Source of the DNA: Metabacillus crassostreae
Lineage (GTDB): Bacteria; Bacillota; Bacilli; Bacillales; Bacillaceae
DNA: 64,000 nt
Assembly (NCBI RefSeq): GCF_016908395.1
Contig: NZ_JAFBDU010000001.1
Coordinates: forward strand, 62,001 to 126,000
Direction: 5' to 3'
The notes under the pieces were generated by a model. The model saw only the letters and a list, made by a program, of their open reading frames with translations, did no database searches and was not told the DNA's origin. Position 1 is the stretch's first letter. Each line of letters begins with the position of its first letter. Made by a program: the position numbers and the translations under genes. Below, piece by piece: positions 7,853 through 16,770 of the stretch.

Positions 7853-8842
7853 ATGAATTGGGAACTTCTAGCTGATGAAGTGATTAAAGGCAAAATGTTA
7901 GTTGAAAATGAAGCGTTATCAATTTTACAATGTTCTGATGATGATTTGTTATTATTACTACATGGAGCATTTACTATCAGAAAACATTATTATGGAAAAA
8001 AAGTGAAACTAAACATGATTATGAACACTAAATCAGGGTTATGCCCTGAAAACTGTGGCTATTGTTCTCAGTCAATTGTTTCAAAAGCTCCAATTGAGAA
8101 ATTTAGTATGCTAGATAGGGAATCTATATTAAAGGGTGCGGAAAAAGCGCATCGTCTAAAAGTAGGTACTTATTGTATTGTTGCGAGTGGTAGAGGACCT
8201 TCAAATAAAGAAATAGATCATGTTTCTTCTGCTGTAAGTGAAATAAAAGATAAGTTTGGTCTAAAGATTTGTGCATGCTTAGGCATCTTAAAACCAGAGC
8301 AAGCGAAAAGATTAAAAGAAGCTGGGGTAGATCGCTATAATCATAATCTTAATACATCAAAAGAACATCATCCCTCAATAACTACTACACATACATATGA
8401 AAATAGAATAAATACAATTCAAGCTGTAAAAGAAAGTGGTATTTCGCCATGCTCGGGGGTTATTATCGGGATGGGAGAAAGTTTATACGATGTAATTAAT
8501 ATGGCGTTTAGTTTAAGAGAATTAGACGCGGACTCGATCCCGGTCAATTTTCTTCATGCAATAGATGGAACACCGCTAGAAGGAACTGATGATTTGAATC
8601 CTATGTATTGCTTAAAGGTACTTGCATTATTCCGGTTCATTAACCCTACTAAGGAAATAAGAATTTCAGGTGGAAGAGAAGTGAATCTAAGAACCCTTCA
8701 ACCATTAGGTTTATATGCTGCGAATTCTATTTTTATTGGAGATTATTTAACTACTCCTGGACAAGAAGGGACTGCAGATCATAAAATGCTTGAAGACTTA
8801 GGTTTCGAAATTGATTTTGACTTTGAGAAAGCGCCTATTTAA
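7853..8842 (+). CDS. bioB: Biotin synthase
   Basis: A 329-aa radical-SAM enzyme that inserts sulfur into dethiobiotin. The CxxxCxxC cluster is Cys64, Cys68, Cys71 in GLCPENCGYCSQS; the [2Fe-2S] ligands are expected in TYCIVASGRG, ICACLGILK and the later PCSGVIIGMG segment, with the Arg ligand in EIRISGGREVNL. Length is usual for the family. No other bio gene is adjacent, and I see no BirA-type operator palindrome in the short leader. GGGGGG precedes the ATG. Confidence 0.96.
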   Translation: MNWELLADEVIKGKMLVENEALSILQCSDDDLLLLLHGAFTIRKHYYGKKVKLNMIMNTKSGLCPENCGYCSQSIVSKAPIEKFSMLDRESILKGAEKAHRLKVGTYCIVASGRGPSNKEIDHVSSAVSEIKDKFGLKICACLGILKPEQAKRLKEAGVDRYNHNLNTSKEHHPSITTTHTYENRINTIQAVKESGISPCSGVIIGMGESLYDVINMAFSLRELDADSIPVNFLHAIDGTPLEGTDDLNPMYCLKVLALFRFINPTKEIRISGGREVNLRTLQPLGLYAANSIFIGDYLTTPGQEGTADHKMLEDLGFEIDFDFEKAPI

Positions 8843-8918
8843 TTTCACAAAATAAAGGGTTTCATTCTGATCATTTACAAGCTATAATTGAAAAATCTTG
8901 TCGATGGGGGAATAAACG

Positions 8919-9146
8919 ATGAAATCCTTTTACCACTTTTTATTGAAATTTCGTCATCCTAAGCCGAAAGATGACATATCACAATTTGCTAATGATGCGT
9001 ATCTAGATCATAGCTTCCCTAGAAATACAAACAATTACGAAGAGCTCAGCACGTATTTAGAAATGAATGGTCATTATTTAAAAAGTATGTCAGTATTTGA
9101 TCAGGCTTGGGAAGGGTACGAAAGCGAAATTCTAAAAAGAATTTAG
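8919..9146 (+). CDS. yozE: YozE-family (UPF0346, SAM-like fold) protein
   Basis: A 75-aa protein with the YozE signature: MKSFYHFLLKFRHPKPKDDIS at the N terminus and the DHSFPR / YLEMNGHYLKSM segments. The family has a sterile-alpha-motif-like helical fold and unknown function. Start supported by GGGGGAATAAACG. In B. subtilis yozE sits beside yodN and yozD, whose relatives follow here. Confidence 0.88.
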   Translation: MKSFYHFLLKFRHPKPKDDISQFANDAYLDHSFPRNTNNYEELSTYLEMNGHYLKSMSVFDQAWEGYESEILKRI

Positions 9147-9180
9147 TGTTTTTGAAGATAAAAAATGAATTACTTTTGTT

Positions 9181-9216
9181 AAACAGGTGAAGTTTTATTT
9201 TTCACCTGTTTTTTAT
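9181..9216 (+). terminator. Intrinsic terminator after yozE
   Basis: AACAGGTGAA pairs with TTCACCTGTT, followed by TTTTATTTT. The remaining 260 bp to the next gene show nothing I can name. Confidence 0.82.
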
Positions 9217-9476
9217 TTTCGCCGTTTTATTAAACTGGTCTAAAAGCAACAATTAATCTTCTAAAAAGCGCCTTTATTTATAATCTTTTTATTAGAGAGA
9301 GCTTATAAAACAGCATTATATACTCTCCAGACTTACAGTTGTAGAGCTCTTTTTAGTAGTATGAGGAATGGCTACCTTCCTATCTTCCTTCATGTTTAAA
9401 TTTGTGCCCATGACGAAAAATAAAGAATAGCATATACTATCTTATCCTTATAAATCACGACAAAGGAGAGATGGAG

Positions 9477-10136
9477 ATGAAAAAAAATAGACCGAAATTT
9501 AAATTAGGGGATATTGTCGTGATTGTTTTATATGGAACTGTTGGCACGATAACCAAAATTCACTTTGTCGATGATCAGTATGTTTATGAAGTGAACTATA
9601 GTGAAGTCTTATATTTCGAAAACTCACTTCAATTATTTTCTGATTATGATGGAGTAGTTATCGAAACAGAAAAAATTAGCATTGATGTACATTACCAGAT
9701 AGGTGATATTGTTCTAGTAAAAGGTTATGGGAAATCCTTTTTTAAAGTGGTAGGAATAAGAACCGAAATTTGGCGTTATGAAGAAGATGGATGGGAAGAT
9801 CTAACATATGAGCTAACTAGGATATCAGATGGAGAATGGCTTGAAGCTGATGAGGATGAAATTAGTCTTATCATAAGCGAACATGAAGCAGAATCTTTTA
9901 TACAGCAGCTATATCTAAATAATACACTCTCAGATGAGAGTCGATATGATGAATTCTTTTCTCACTATATAAATGATGGTAATCAAGAAAAACCCTATAT
10001 AAAAATAACTGATGAATTACTTGATATGTATAATGATTACCACACACTTTACCAGATGTTTAGTGATCAAGACTATAAAGACATGATGCAGCTAATTATC
10101 AGAAGCTTAAAAAGATATCAAGACCCGAATCTTTGA
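9477..10136 (+). CDS. YodN-like protein with KOW/SH3-like N-terminal part
   Basis: A 219-aa protein. I choose ATG 9477 because AAAGGAG (9462-9468) is eight bases upstream; the ATG at 9471 is too close to it. Residues 1-60 contain a FKLGDIVVIVLYGTVGTIT segment and residues about 70-130 a second related one (YQIGDIVLVKGYGKSFFKV), suggesting two small beta-barrel units. The C-terminal 80 residues are helical and acidic. Size and position next to yozE and yozD suggest yodN of B. subtilis, from recalled gene order, not alignment. Function unknown. Confidence 0.6.
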   Translation: MKKNRPKFKLGDIVVIVLYGTVGTITKIHFVDDQYVYEVNYSEVLYFENSLQLFSDYDGVVIETEKISIDVHYQIGDIVLVKGYGKSFFKVVGIRTEIWRYEEDGWEDLTYELTRISDGEWLEADEDEISLIISEHEAESFIQQLYLNNTLSDESRYDEFFSHYINDGNQEKPYIKITDELLDMYNDYHTLYQMFSDQDYKDMMQLIIRSLKRYQDPNL

Positions 10137-10346
10137 ATGTTTAATTTTAGATGAGCTATATTTTATAAGTCGCGTCAGTAGTCATCAATGCACAGCATAC
10201 AGAGCAATCATTGTTGGTTTTTAAATTATAACTAGCAAGGATAAGGCACAGCTATATTTATGTTAGATAATCTTTTGATATGAATTAGTAAAGCACAAAA
10301 ATTTGTAGCTCATCGAATAGTAACGTGTTTTTAGATTAATAAAGCA

Positions 10347-10541
10347 TTATAAAATAAATGTTAAAAATAGAAAACAAAAATAAGGAATACAAAAAAAGAG
10401 TATGCTCATATATAATCCTTTTATTAAAATTTGTAAAAATTGATCAAAGCCCTCACCATCAATAAAGCTTATCAATTGATTTTCTTTTAATACATCATCA
10501 TTTGTATTGTCTTCAAACTGCTGATATTTATCTCTTATCAT
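10347..10541 (-). CDS. Small membrane protein, hypothetical
   Basis: A 64-aa frame with a charged N-terminal half (MIRDKYQQFEDNTNDD) and a hydrophobic C-terminal half (YMSILFFCIPYFCFLFLTFIL) that could form one or two membrane helices. GGGGAG nine bases upstream of the ATG supports translation. It is convergent with nothing obvious and may be a tail-anchored small protein. No family recognised. Confidence 0.45.
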   Translation of the reverse strand: MIRDKYQQFEDNTNDDVLKENQLISFIDGEGFDQFLQILIKGLYMSILFFCIPYFCFLFLTFIL

Positions 10542-10773
10542 TATTTCTACTCCCCTTCGTTATATAAGCTTGTCCACTTAAAATTATCTATATGATGAGT
10601 TTTATGATATATGCCTATATTTTGTAGAACTTACTGAAACTTAAGATTTAAAATCTTGTTTTCCTAAATAAAGGTGGATTTTTAACATAATAAAAACTGT
10701 TAATTTATTTTTGTTGTTCGAATAGACATATGTCCCTCTTTAAGGACATAAACAATAAAAGGGGGGCGATATT

Positions 10774-10965
10774 GTGAAGGAAATCGAAGTAATTATTGAT
10801 ACAGAGGAGATTGCGGAGTTCTTTTACAATGAGCTCACGAAGAGAGGGTATGTTCCTGGAGAGGATGAGCTAGGTGAACTGGCTGACATCACATTTGATT
10901 ACCTTCTTAACAAATGCATTATTGATGAAGACAATGAAGACGATGAATTTGATGAATTCGAGTAA
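10774..10965 (+). CDS. yozD: YozD-family protein
   Basis: A 63-aa acidic protein: MKEIEVIIDTEEIAEFFY..., a central GEDELGELADITFDYL segment and a D/E-rich tail. This matches my memory of the YozD family, short Bacillus proteins of unknown function. A GTG-independent ATG at 10774 follows GGGGGGC. Its position near yozE and the YodN-like gene agrees with B. subtilis gene order. Confidence 0.75.
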   Translation: MKEIEVIIDTEEIAEFFYNELTKRGYVPGEDELGELADITFDYLLNKCIIDEDNEDDEFDEFE

Positions 10966-10980
10966 ATTCTAAAAAAGCTT

Positions 10981-11032
10981 AGGCTGATAAAGTTGAGGTA
11001 CTAAATTGTCCTTAGCGCTTTATCAGCCTTTT
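10981..11032. terminator. Bidirectional terminator between yozD and yppC
   Basis: AGGCTGATAAAG pairs with CTTTATCAGCCT over a 25-base loop; TTTTT follows on the plus strand. The right arm overlaps the stop codon of the convergent DUF2515 gene. Confidence 0.75.
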
Positions 11033-12150
11033 TCTGTTTGTGGAGGTAAAGTGAGAGTTTTTACCTTTCCTATTGTTTTTAATAAATGTATGTCCTTTGC
11101 AATATCCTTAGTTATATCCTGAAAGAGCTTCTGGCTTCCTGTTTCGAAATTCTCTATCTGGGATAGTTGTGTAAACCAATCTTGATTCATATGAAATCTA
11201 TGAGGAATGTTCCTCCAAGCCTTTGTTAATGTTGGGCTTACAAGCTTATGATGTTCCAGTTCATTATTAGAAAAAATATGAGGCCAATAATCAGACCTAG
11301 AACCACTATGATGATGTTTTATTGCGAATTCTAAAATGGTTTCATAACGATTTTTTGTAAAAAGAATATTGTAAAGATGCTTCCCGATTTTAATCCGACT
11401 AACAACAGAGTTAAAGTTATGAACTTCTAGTCCAGATAGAGAATATTTAGGTAAGAAGGAATATCGTTTATATGGAAAGATAACATGAGTAAAGCCTAAT
11501 TTCTCCTGGATTAAGTAAGTTAATGAATGTAAGATATTCTCTTTAATTGTTTTTTCGGACATTAAATTTTTTTCAATATATTGTTGCTCATTTGTTATTA
11601 ATGCAAATGTTAATAGGGTAGAATTTTTGTGTTCTAAGAAATCCTCCCAAATAGGTATCATAAATTTTGATACATTAAAAGCTGGTAATAAGTGAAATAA
11701 TGATGTTTGTTCTTTTAAACTGAATTTATACAATAATAATTGTGGAAATGCATCATGGAATATTAATGCATTTGCTTTTTCAAGCAAGTGAAATAATATC
11801 ATTTTGTCTTCTTCATCTAGTAATGGGTCTAACAATGATCCTTTTAAATCGGTCATATTATATCCACCATTACGTGAAACCATATGTGCTAAAAAAGCCC
11901 AGTGTATTTCTTCATGATCTTTGAAATAAGAAAGATATGCTTTAGTTCTTGTGATATTATTTAAATTTAATTGTTGAGTATTATGTTGTATATTCCTAAT
12001 AAGCTTTTTCTCTTTTTGTGTAATTACGACTGGATCTACTTTCCTTAAACTTTCTTCAATTTTTGTATAAAGGTTTAATTTATCTTTTTGATTGAATGTT
12101 TGTTGCTGTGATGCTTTTTTTGAATTCTTTGTTGTTCTTATTTTCTTCAC
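11023..12150 (-). CDS. yppC: DUF2515 protein (YppC family)
   Basis: A 375-aa protein with the DUF2515 core: NITRTKAYLSYFKDHEEIHWAF, AHMVSRNGGYNMTDLKG and the HHHSGSRSDYWPHIF segment. Members are Bacillus-specific, about 320-380 aa, and uncharacterised. The conserved His-rich motifs could bind a metal, which is inference. Start ATG at 12150 begins MKKIRTTKNSKKAS. The gene is alone on the minus strand between two plus-strand operons. Confidence 0.85.
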   Translation of the reverse strand: MKKIRTTKNSKKASQQQTFNQKDKLNLYTKIEESLRKVDPVVITQKEKKLIRNIQHNTQQLNLNNITRTKAYLSYFKDHEEIHWAFLAHMVSRNGGYNMTDLKGSLLDPLLDEEDKMILFHLLEKANALIFHDAFPQLLLYKFSLKEQTSLFHLLPAFNVSKFMIPIWEDFLEHKNSTLLTFALITNEQQYIEKNLMSEKTIKENILHSLTYLIQEKLGFTHVIFPYKRYSFLPKYSLSGLEVHNFNSVVSRIKIGKHLYNILFTKNRYETILEFAIKHHHSGSRSDYWPHIFSNNELEHHKLVSPTLTKAWRNIPHRFHMNQDWFTQLSQIENFETGSQKLFQDITKDIAKDIHLLKTIGKVKTLTLPPQTEKG

Positions 12151-12265
12151 GGTTTAATCAGCCCAAACTTTAATTGATTAATATATAATATGTATATGAA
12201 TTTCTGAAACTTTTGTTAAGGTTCACCGTATTATAAGTAAACATATTATAGAAAGAGGTATTTTA

Positions 12266-12442
12266 ATGATTAAAAAAATTCTTAAATCATTACTAACAAA
12301 TAAACAATCACACCGTCGCTCATATAGTTCGAGTGATTTTAAAAGAAGGAAATACACAAATCATCATCCCTCAAAATATGGACATCAACATTATAAGAAA
12401 AAACATAAATCAAGTGGATTTTTTAGCTCTTACAGTAGTTAA
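12266..12442 (+). CDS. 58-aa basic protein translationally coupled to the kinase
   Basis: Begins MIKKILKSLLTNKQ and continues with a Ser/Tyr/His/Lys-rich tail (HHPSKYGHQHYKKKHK). GAAAGAGG precedes ATG 12266. Its stop overlaps the kinase start as TAATG (12440-12444), a classic coupling arrangement, which argues that this tiny frame is really translated and that its product works with the kinase. It could be a substrate or cofactor; composition resembles small spore-coat-like peptides. No named family recognised. Confidence 0.6.
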   Translation: MIKKILKSLLTNKQSHRRSYSSSDFKRRKYTNHHPSKYGHQHYKKKHKSSGFFSSYSS

Positions 12443-13242
12443 TGAAAAAGCTCTATCTTAAATTAATAGAGCTATTTGAAAAACCCTTAAAAACCAGTGC
12501 AGTTGTTGGTGGGAAATATACAATTCTTCAGCTGCTTGGTAAAGGAAGCTATGGTTTTACTTACTTAGTGAAGGATGAAAGAGCTGTTATTAAAGTTCTT
12601 AAACAACTAAGGAAGTATAAGAGGATCGAAGAATCTGGGAGAAATTCCTTTTTGTTAGAGGCGAAGGCATTAAGAGATTTGAGTTACACAGCTTTTCCTA
12701 CACTACTTGATCAATTTGAAGATAAAGGGAAGCTCTTTATCGTTATGGAATATATGCATGGGAAAACTTATGAAGAACTAATCTTTATTGAAGGACAGAA
12801 ATTTACTGAAAAAGAAGCATTTAAAGAGTTATCTGAGATTTTACAATTAGTACAGAAAATCCATCTTAAAGGCTATGTTCATCGAGACTTAAGAATCCCG
12901 AATATTCTAAAAGCTGAAAATAATGTTTTCATTATAGATTTTGGTTTGGCAAAAAGAATTAATGAATCTTCAGAAGTTCAAGAGGAAGTATTCAAAAATG
13001 AAGAAAAAAGACTTTTTAGAGAGATATCTTATAAAAGTGATTTGTATGCATTAGGACATTTTATGTTATTTTTGTTGTATTCTTCATATGAACCAGATTC
13101 ACATCAATTAAGATCCTGGGAAGAAGAATTGCCTATTACAGATGGGACTAAAAGAGTAATAAGAAAAATGCTTCAGTTAGATGCGCCATATCATCATGTT
13201 AATGAACTAATTAATGATCTTGACAATAATCTATTCAAGTAA
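12442..13242 (+). CDS. Hanks-type serine/threonine kinase-like protein (YbdM-like)
   Basis: A 266-aa soluble kinase domain without PASTA or membrane segment. Visible motifs: glycine loop GKGSYGFTYLV (33-43), Lys51 in AVIKVL, Glu73, HRD at 147-149, Asn154 and DFG at 166-168. The catalytic-loop lysine of HRDxK is replaced by Arg151 (HRDLRIPN). Overall layout recalls YbdM of B. subtilis. It sits between a 58-aa basic protein (overlapping) and Spo0M (13 bp downstream), suggesting a sporulation or envelope role for the operon. Confidence 0.85.
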   Translation: MKKLYLKLIELFEKPLKTSAVVGGKYTILQLLGKGSYGFTYLVKDERAVIKVLKQLRKYKRIEESGRNSFLLEAKALRDLSYTAFPTLLDQFEDKGKLFIVMEYMHGKTYEELIFIEGQKFTEKEAFKELSEILQLVQKIHLKGYVHRDLRIPNILKAENNVFIIDFGLAKRINESSEVQEEVFKNEEKRLFREISYKSDLYALGHFMLFLLYSSYEPDSHQLRSWEEELPITDGTKRVIRKMLQLDAPYHHVNELINDLDNNLFK

Positions 13243-13254
13243 AGGAGATTTTTC

Positions 13255-14025
13255 ATGTCTTTTTTTAATAAAATTCTAGCTAGTGTAGGGATTGGTTCCT
13301 CAAAGGTTGATACAAAGTTAGCTCAATCATCAATAAAAGTAGGGGAAGATGTAGAAGGAGTCGTTGAAGTAACAGGAGGTAGTGTTGAACAAGCAATTGA
13401 GGAAATATATTTAACAATTAATACAAATTATCAGCAAGAAGATGATGACAGGGTTGTGCATAAACAAGCTGTCATTTCATCAATTAAATTAAACGAACCA
13501 TTTATCATCATGCCTGGAGAAACGAAAACAATACCGTTTCAATTTAAATTACCCCTAGATACACCAATTTCAGCTGGTTCATCAAAAGTATGGATACAAA
13601 CTGGAATTGATATAAAAGGATCAGTAGATCCAACTGATCGTGATATTGTAACTGTTTTACCAAATAACTTAATGGATGAAACACTAGCAGTATTTAATAG
13701 ATTAGGATTTGCTATGAAAAAGGTGAAAAATGAAGCCGCTTCATATAAAATTCGAAAAAGATTACCGTTTATTCAAGAATTTGAATTGGTTCCAACTGGA
13801 GGTACATTCTACAAGCAGTTCGATGAAGTAGAAGTGATCTTTTTTCCTATAAGTGAAACAAAAATGGAAGTTCTTATGGAAGTAGATCGTCGTGCCAGAG
13901 GTATATCTGGTTTATTTTCTGAAGCATTAGATTTAGATGAATCTATAATAAGGTTCTCAATTCAGAAAGAGGATTTACCTAGATTAAAAGAAACAATAGA
14001 AAAAATTCTAGTAAATCATTCCTAA
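13255..14025 (+). CDS. spo0M: Sporulation-control protein Spo0M
   Basis: A 256-aa arrestin-like protein. The N-terminal 150 residues (MSFFNKILASVGIGSSKVDT..., GSVEQAIEEIYLTI, FKLPLDTPISAGSSKVWI) match the Spo0M family, which modulates early sporulation and interacts with cytoskeletal partners in B. subtilis. GGAGATTTTTC precedes the ATG. It lies 13 bp after the kinase, so the kinase might phosphorylate it; that link is inference from context. Confidence 0.93.
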   Translation: MSFFNKILASVGIGSSKVDTKLAQSSIKVGEDVEGVVEVTGGSVEQAIEEIYLTINTNYQQEDDDRVVHKQAVISSIKLNEPFIIMPGETKTIPFQFKLPLDTPISAGSSKVWIQTGIDIKGSVDPTDRDIVTVLPNNLMDETLAVFNRLGFAMKKVKNEAASYKIRKRLPFIQEFELVPTGGTFYKQFDEVEVIFFPISETKMEVLMEVDRRARGISGLFSEALDLDESIIRFSIQKEDLPRLKETIEKILVNHS

Positions 14026-14076
14026 GCTATAATTTATATTTATTTATAATTGGTAGTATATTTAAGGAGTAGAAAG

Positions 14077-15252
14077 ATGGATGAAAAGAAGGTGACATAT
14101 TCTAGAGTCAGATCCCAACATAATAAGAAAAAGCGAAGACTTAAGAAGTCTGTTCGTAGATTTTTATTACTAGTGTTATTAATATTGGGTAGTGTTTTAA
14201 CTTATACATTTTTTTTAGAAAATGAAGTTGTCAAAGTTTCTAAGGTTAATACACATACTTCTAAAGAAACAATTGTTTCGGAAAAAGTAAAGTCTAATGA
14301 AGAAATAATAAATACAACAATTAAAATTAGTGCTGCCGGTGATTTTACACTTGGTAGGGATGAAAATTATGAGTACTCTGGATCATTTGTAGATGAAGCT
14401 TCTAAAAATGGCCTTCCGTATTTCGTTGAAGGTATTGATCAACTTTTTTTAGAGGATGATTTTACATCAGTAAATTTGGAAACAACACTAACAAACTCTA
14501 CAGATAAAGCTGATAAAACATTTCGTTTTAAAGGAGACCCAGAGTATGCAGAAATTCTTAAGCTTGGAGGAATTGATGCGGTCAATTTAGCAAATAACCA
14601 TATATTTGATTACATGCAAAAAGGATATGAAGATACGAAACTAGCATTAGATACGTTTAATATTGGTTATTTTGGCTATGAAGATCAATTCATTTCAACA
14701 ATAAAAGATGTGAAAATAGCTGCTCTTGGTTATGAAGGCTGGCAGGACACACCTGAAATAAGAGAGAAAATAAAAAAAGATATTGATGGATTAAGAGAAA
14801 AAGGTACACAAATTGTTATTATCCATTTTCATTGGGGAGACGAAAAGCAATATATACCGAATGTTAATCAAGAAACGCTTGCAAAATTCACAATTGATTC
14901 TGGTGCTGATTTAATATTAGGTCACCATCCACATGTGATTCAAGGAATTGAGGAATATAAAGGGAAGTTTATCGTATATAGTCTAGGGAATTTTATGTTT
15001 GGTGGTAATAGAAATCCAAGTGATAAAGATACATTTGTATTTCAACAGACTTTCCATATAAAGGATGGAATTTTGACAGATAAAAAAGAGATAAACATTA
15101 TTCCTTATTCGATTTCATCAGTTTCTGATAGAAACAATTATCAACCGGTAAAGTTAAGTGGTGAAGAATCTTCTCGAGTTATGGAAAAAATCCTTCATTA
15201 TTCAAATGAAATAAATGGTTCAGAGTGGATTGTCTATGATCAAGATATTTAA
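14077..15252 (+). CDS. CapA-family (poly-gamma-glutamate/capsule-type) metallophosphatase-fold protein
   Basis: A 391-aa protein anchored by one N-terminal helix (about residues 30-50) after a very basic cytoplasmic tail. The extracytoplasmic PGA_cap domain shows AGDFTLGRDENY, LANNHIFDYMQKG, HFHWGDE and LGHHPHVIQGIEEYKGKF, the family's metal-binding motifs. I start at ATG 14077, with AAGGAG (14064-14069) seven bases upstream; the upstream frame extension lacks a site. CapB/CapC partners are absent, so it is probably not part of a polyglutamate capsule locus. It ends the kinase-Spo0M operon. Confidence 0.88.
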   Translation: MDEKKVTYSRVRSQHNKKKRRLKKSVRRFLLLVLLILGSVLTYTFFLENEVVKVSKVNTHTSKETIVSEKVKSNEEIINTTIKISAAGDFTLGRDENYEYSGSFVDEASKNGLPYFVEGIDQLFLEDDFTSVNLETTLTNSTDKADKTFRFKGDPEYAEILKLGGIDAVNLANNHIFDYMQKGYEDTKLALDTFNIGYFGYEDQFISTIKDVKIAALGYEGWQDTPEIREKIKKDIDGLREKGTQIVIIHFHWGDEKQYIPNVNQETLAKFTIDSGADLILGHHPHVIQGIEEYKGKFIVYSLGNFMFGGNRNPSDKDTFVFQQTFHIKDGILTDKKEINIIPYSISSVSDRNNYQPVKLSGEESSRVMEKILHYSNEINGSEWIVYDQDI

Positions 15253-15282
15253 GTAAATGAATTTCACTTCAAAAGCTTATAG

Positions 15283-15500
15283 GGACACAATTACTTAAGC
15301 TAATGATAAACCCGAACTAGTAGGTGATCGTTCAATTATTCTTTTGCCTTATTGTTCGGGTTTATTTGTAGTTTTCAATAGATCTTTTGATGGTTATGCA
15401 TACTACTTTTAAGAACTATTGGAAAGCGAGTGTTTGCAGCGCAATGGATGAACTTGTTGTTCTAGCTTAACTGCTTAATAGAAAACAGTATTATGTATTG
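15283..15500. repeat. Degenerate copy of the 7513-7760 element (copy B)
   Basis: Shares AAGCTAATGATAAACCCGAA, TCGGGTTTATTTG and GTTTTCAATAGATC with copy A in the same order, including the first hairpin (AAACCCGAAC with GTTCGGGTTT). The left end TAGGGACACA is a decayed GCTGGGACATA and the right end is unclear. It fills most of the gap between capA-like and dat. Confidence 0.65.
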
Positions 15501-15524
15501 AATAGTTTAGGATTTTAGTCTCTT

Positions 15525-16382
15525 TTATTTAATAGGTCCGCATTTGGATTCAATTTTTACGGTGAATAAAGATTGTATATTCTTTGTCACAGGTCCTGGT
15601 ATACCAGTAGAAATTTTATGATTATCAATTACGATAATTGGCATGACCTCGGTTGTTGTTCCAGTTAAAAAGACTTCATCAGCATTTAGTAATTCTTTTG
15701 TTGTAAATTCTTCTTCAATAGTTTTCATTCCTAGCTCTTTACATATGCTTAAAATGACTTGACGAGTAATGCCATTTAAAATTAAGTTGTTTGCTGGATG
15801 AGTTTTGATTATACCCTCTTTAACTATCCAAACATTTGAAGAGCTTCCCTCAGTAACGGTATCATCTCTATACTGAATTGCTTCAAAGCAATTTTCAGCA
15901 GTGGCTTTTTGTTTAGCAAGTACATTTGGTAGCAAATTCAAACTTTTGATATCACATCTTAGCCAACGAATGTCTTCGATCGTAATTGCAGAAACTCCAC
16001 AACGCAAAGAATCTTTAGGAATCTCTAATTCACTTGTGTATGCTATGAATACAGGAGCTGTGTGAATAGCTGTAAAAGAATGTTTTCTCGGAGAAACACC
16101 TCTAGAAACCTGAATATATACAATTCCCATCGTAACATTGTTTTCGTTTATCAGTTTGTTCAAAAGATCTTTGATTTCCTTAATTGAATAAGGCATATTT
16201 ATTTCAATAGCTGTAGCACTTTTAATAAGACGCTTTAAATGTTCATCTTCTGTGAAAAGTTTTCCATTATATATTCTAATAACTTCATAAATACCATCCC
16301 CAAATTGATAGCCACGATCCTCAATATCAATATGTACAGTGGATTTATCAACAATAGTGCCATTATATATGATCTTTTTCAT
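15525..16382 (-). CDS. dat: D-amino acid aminotransferase
   Basis: A 285-aa class IV PLP aminotransferase that interconverts D-alanine and D-glutamate. It carries the family motifs EDRGYQFGDGIYEVIR near residue 22, the Schiff-base Lys in CDIKSLNLLPNV (near 146) and TEGSSSNVW (near 178), plus the TGTTTEVMPI C-terminal segment. Length matches Dat of Bacillus. It would supply D-Glu/D-Ala for the cell wall. The gene is alone on the minus strand with AAAGGAG upstream of the start. Confidence 0.93.
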   Translation of the reverse strand: MKKIIYNGTIVDKSTVHIDIEDRGYQFGDGIYEVIRIYNGKLFTEDEHLKRLIKSATAIEINMPYSIKEIKDLLNKLINENNVTMGIVYIQVSRGVSPRKHSFTAIHTAPVFIAYTSELEIPKDSLRCGVSAITIEDIRWLRCDIKSLNLLPNVLAKQKATAENCFEAIQYRDDTVTEGSSSNVWIVKEGIIKTHPANNLILNGITRQVILSICKELGMKTIEEEFTTKELLNADEVFLTGTTTEVMPIIVIDNHKISTGIPGPVTKNIQSLFTVKIESKCGPIK

Positions 16383-16770
16383 TTTTTACTCCTTTAAAAG
16401 GTTTTACTAATTAGTGTATCATATAACATTTACTTCTTGATGATTCATTTTTAGTAAACTTAGTTCACTTAACGCAAAATGTTTATTGCAAAATGGAACG
16501 TCAAAAATCGATCTAAATTATAACATTTGTCCCTTCTATGGACTATTTGTCGTATAGCACTAGATTTTTTGGGTACAGTTTATTATAAGGGCTTTTGGTT
16601 AAGGATATTTTCGTAACTTTGTAACTATAAACTTCACTATTTAAGATAACGAACAGCTTTTCTTTATAGAAAGGTACCTTTTACGCAATGAAGAAGATGA
16701 TATTACGGCCTAATTATGATCACCAGTCTTAAAAAACCCCTTAGTTAGAATATATGTAAGTCATTCCATT
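16383..16770. other. 388-bp intergenic region, divergent promoters expected
   Basis: The region separates dat (minus) from the CNNM gene (plus), so it must hold both promoters. I looked for an M-box or yybP-ykoY type leader upstream of the CNNM gene and saw no recognisable conserved core. No open frame with a ribosome binding site was found. Confidence 0.4.

Noticed and set aside
16620-16770. Possible magnesium or manganese riboswitch before the CNNM gene
   Set aside because: I could not find the conserved core of an M-box or yybP-ykoY element; only loose hairpins are visible.
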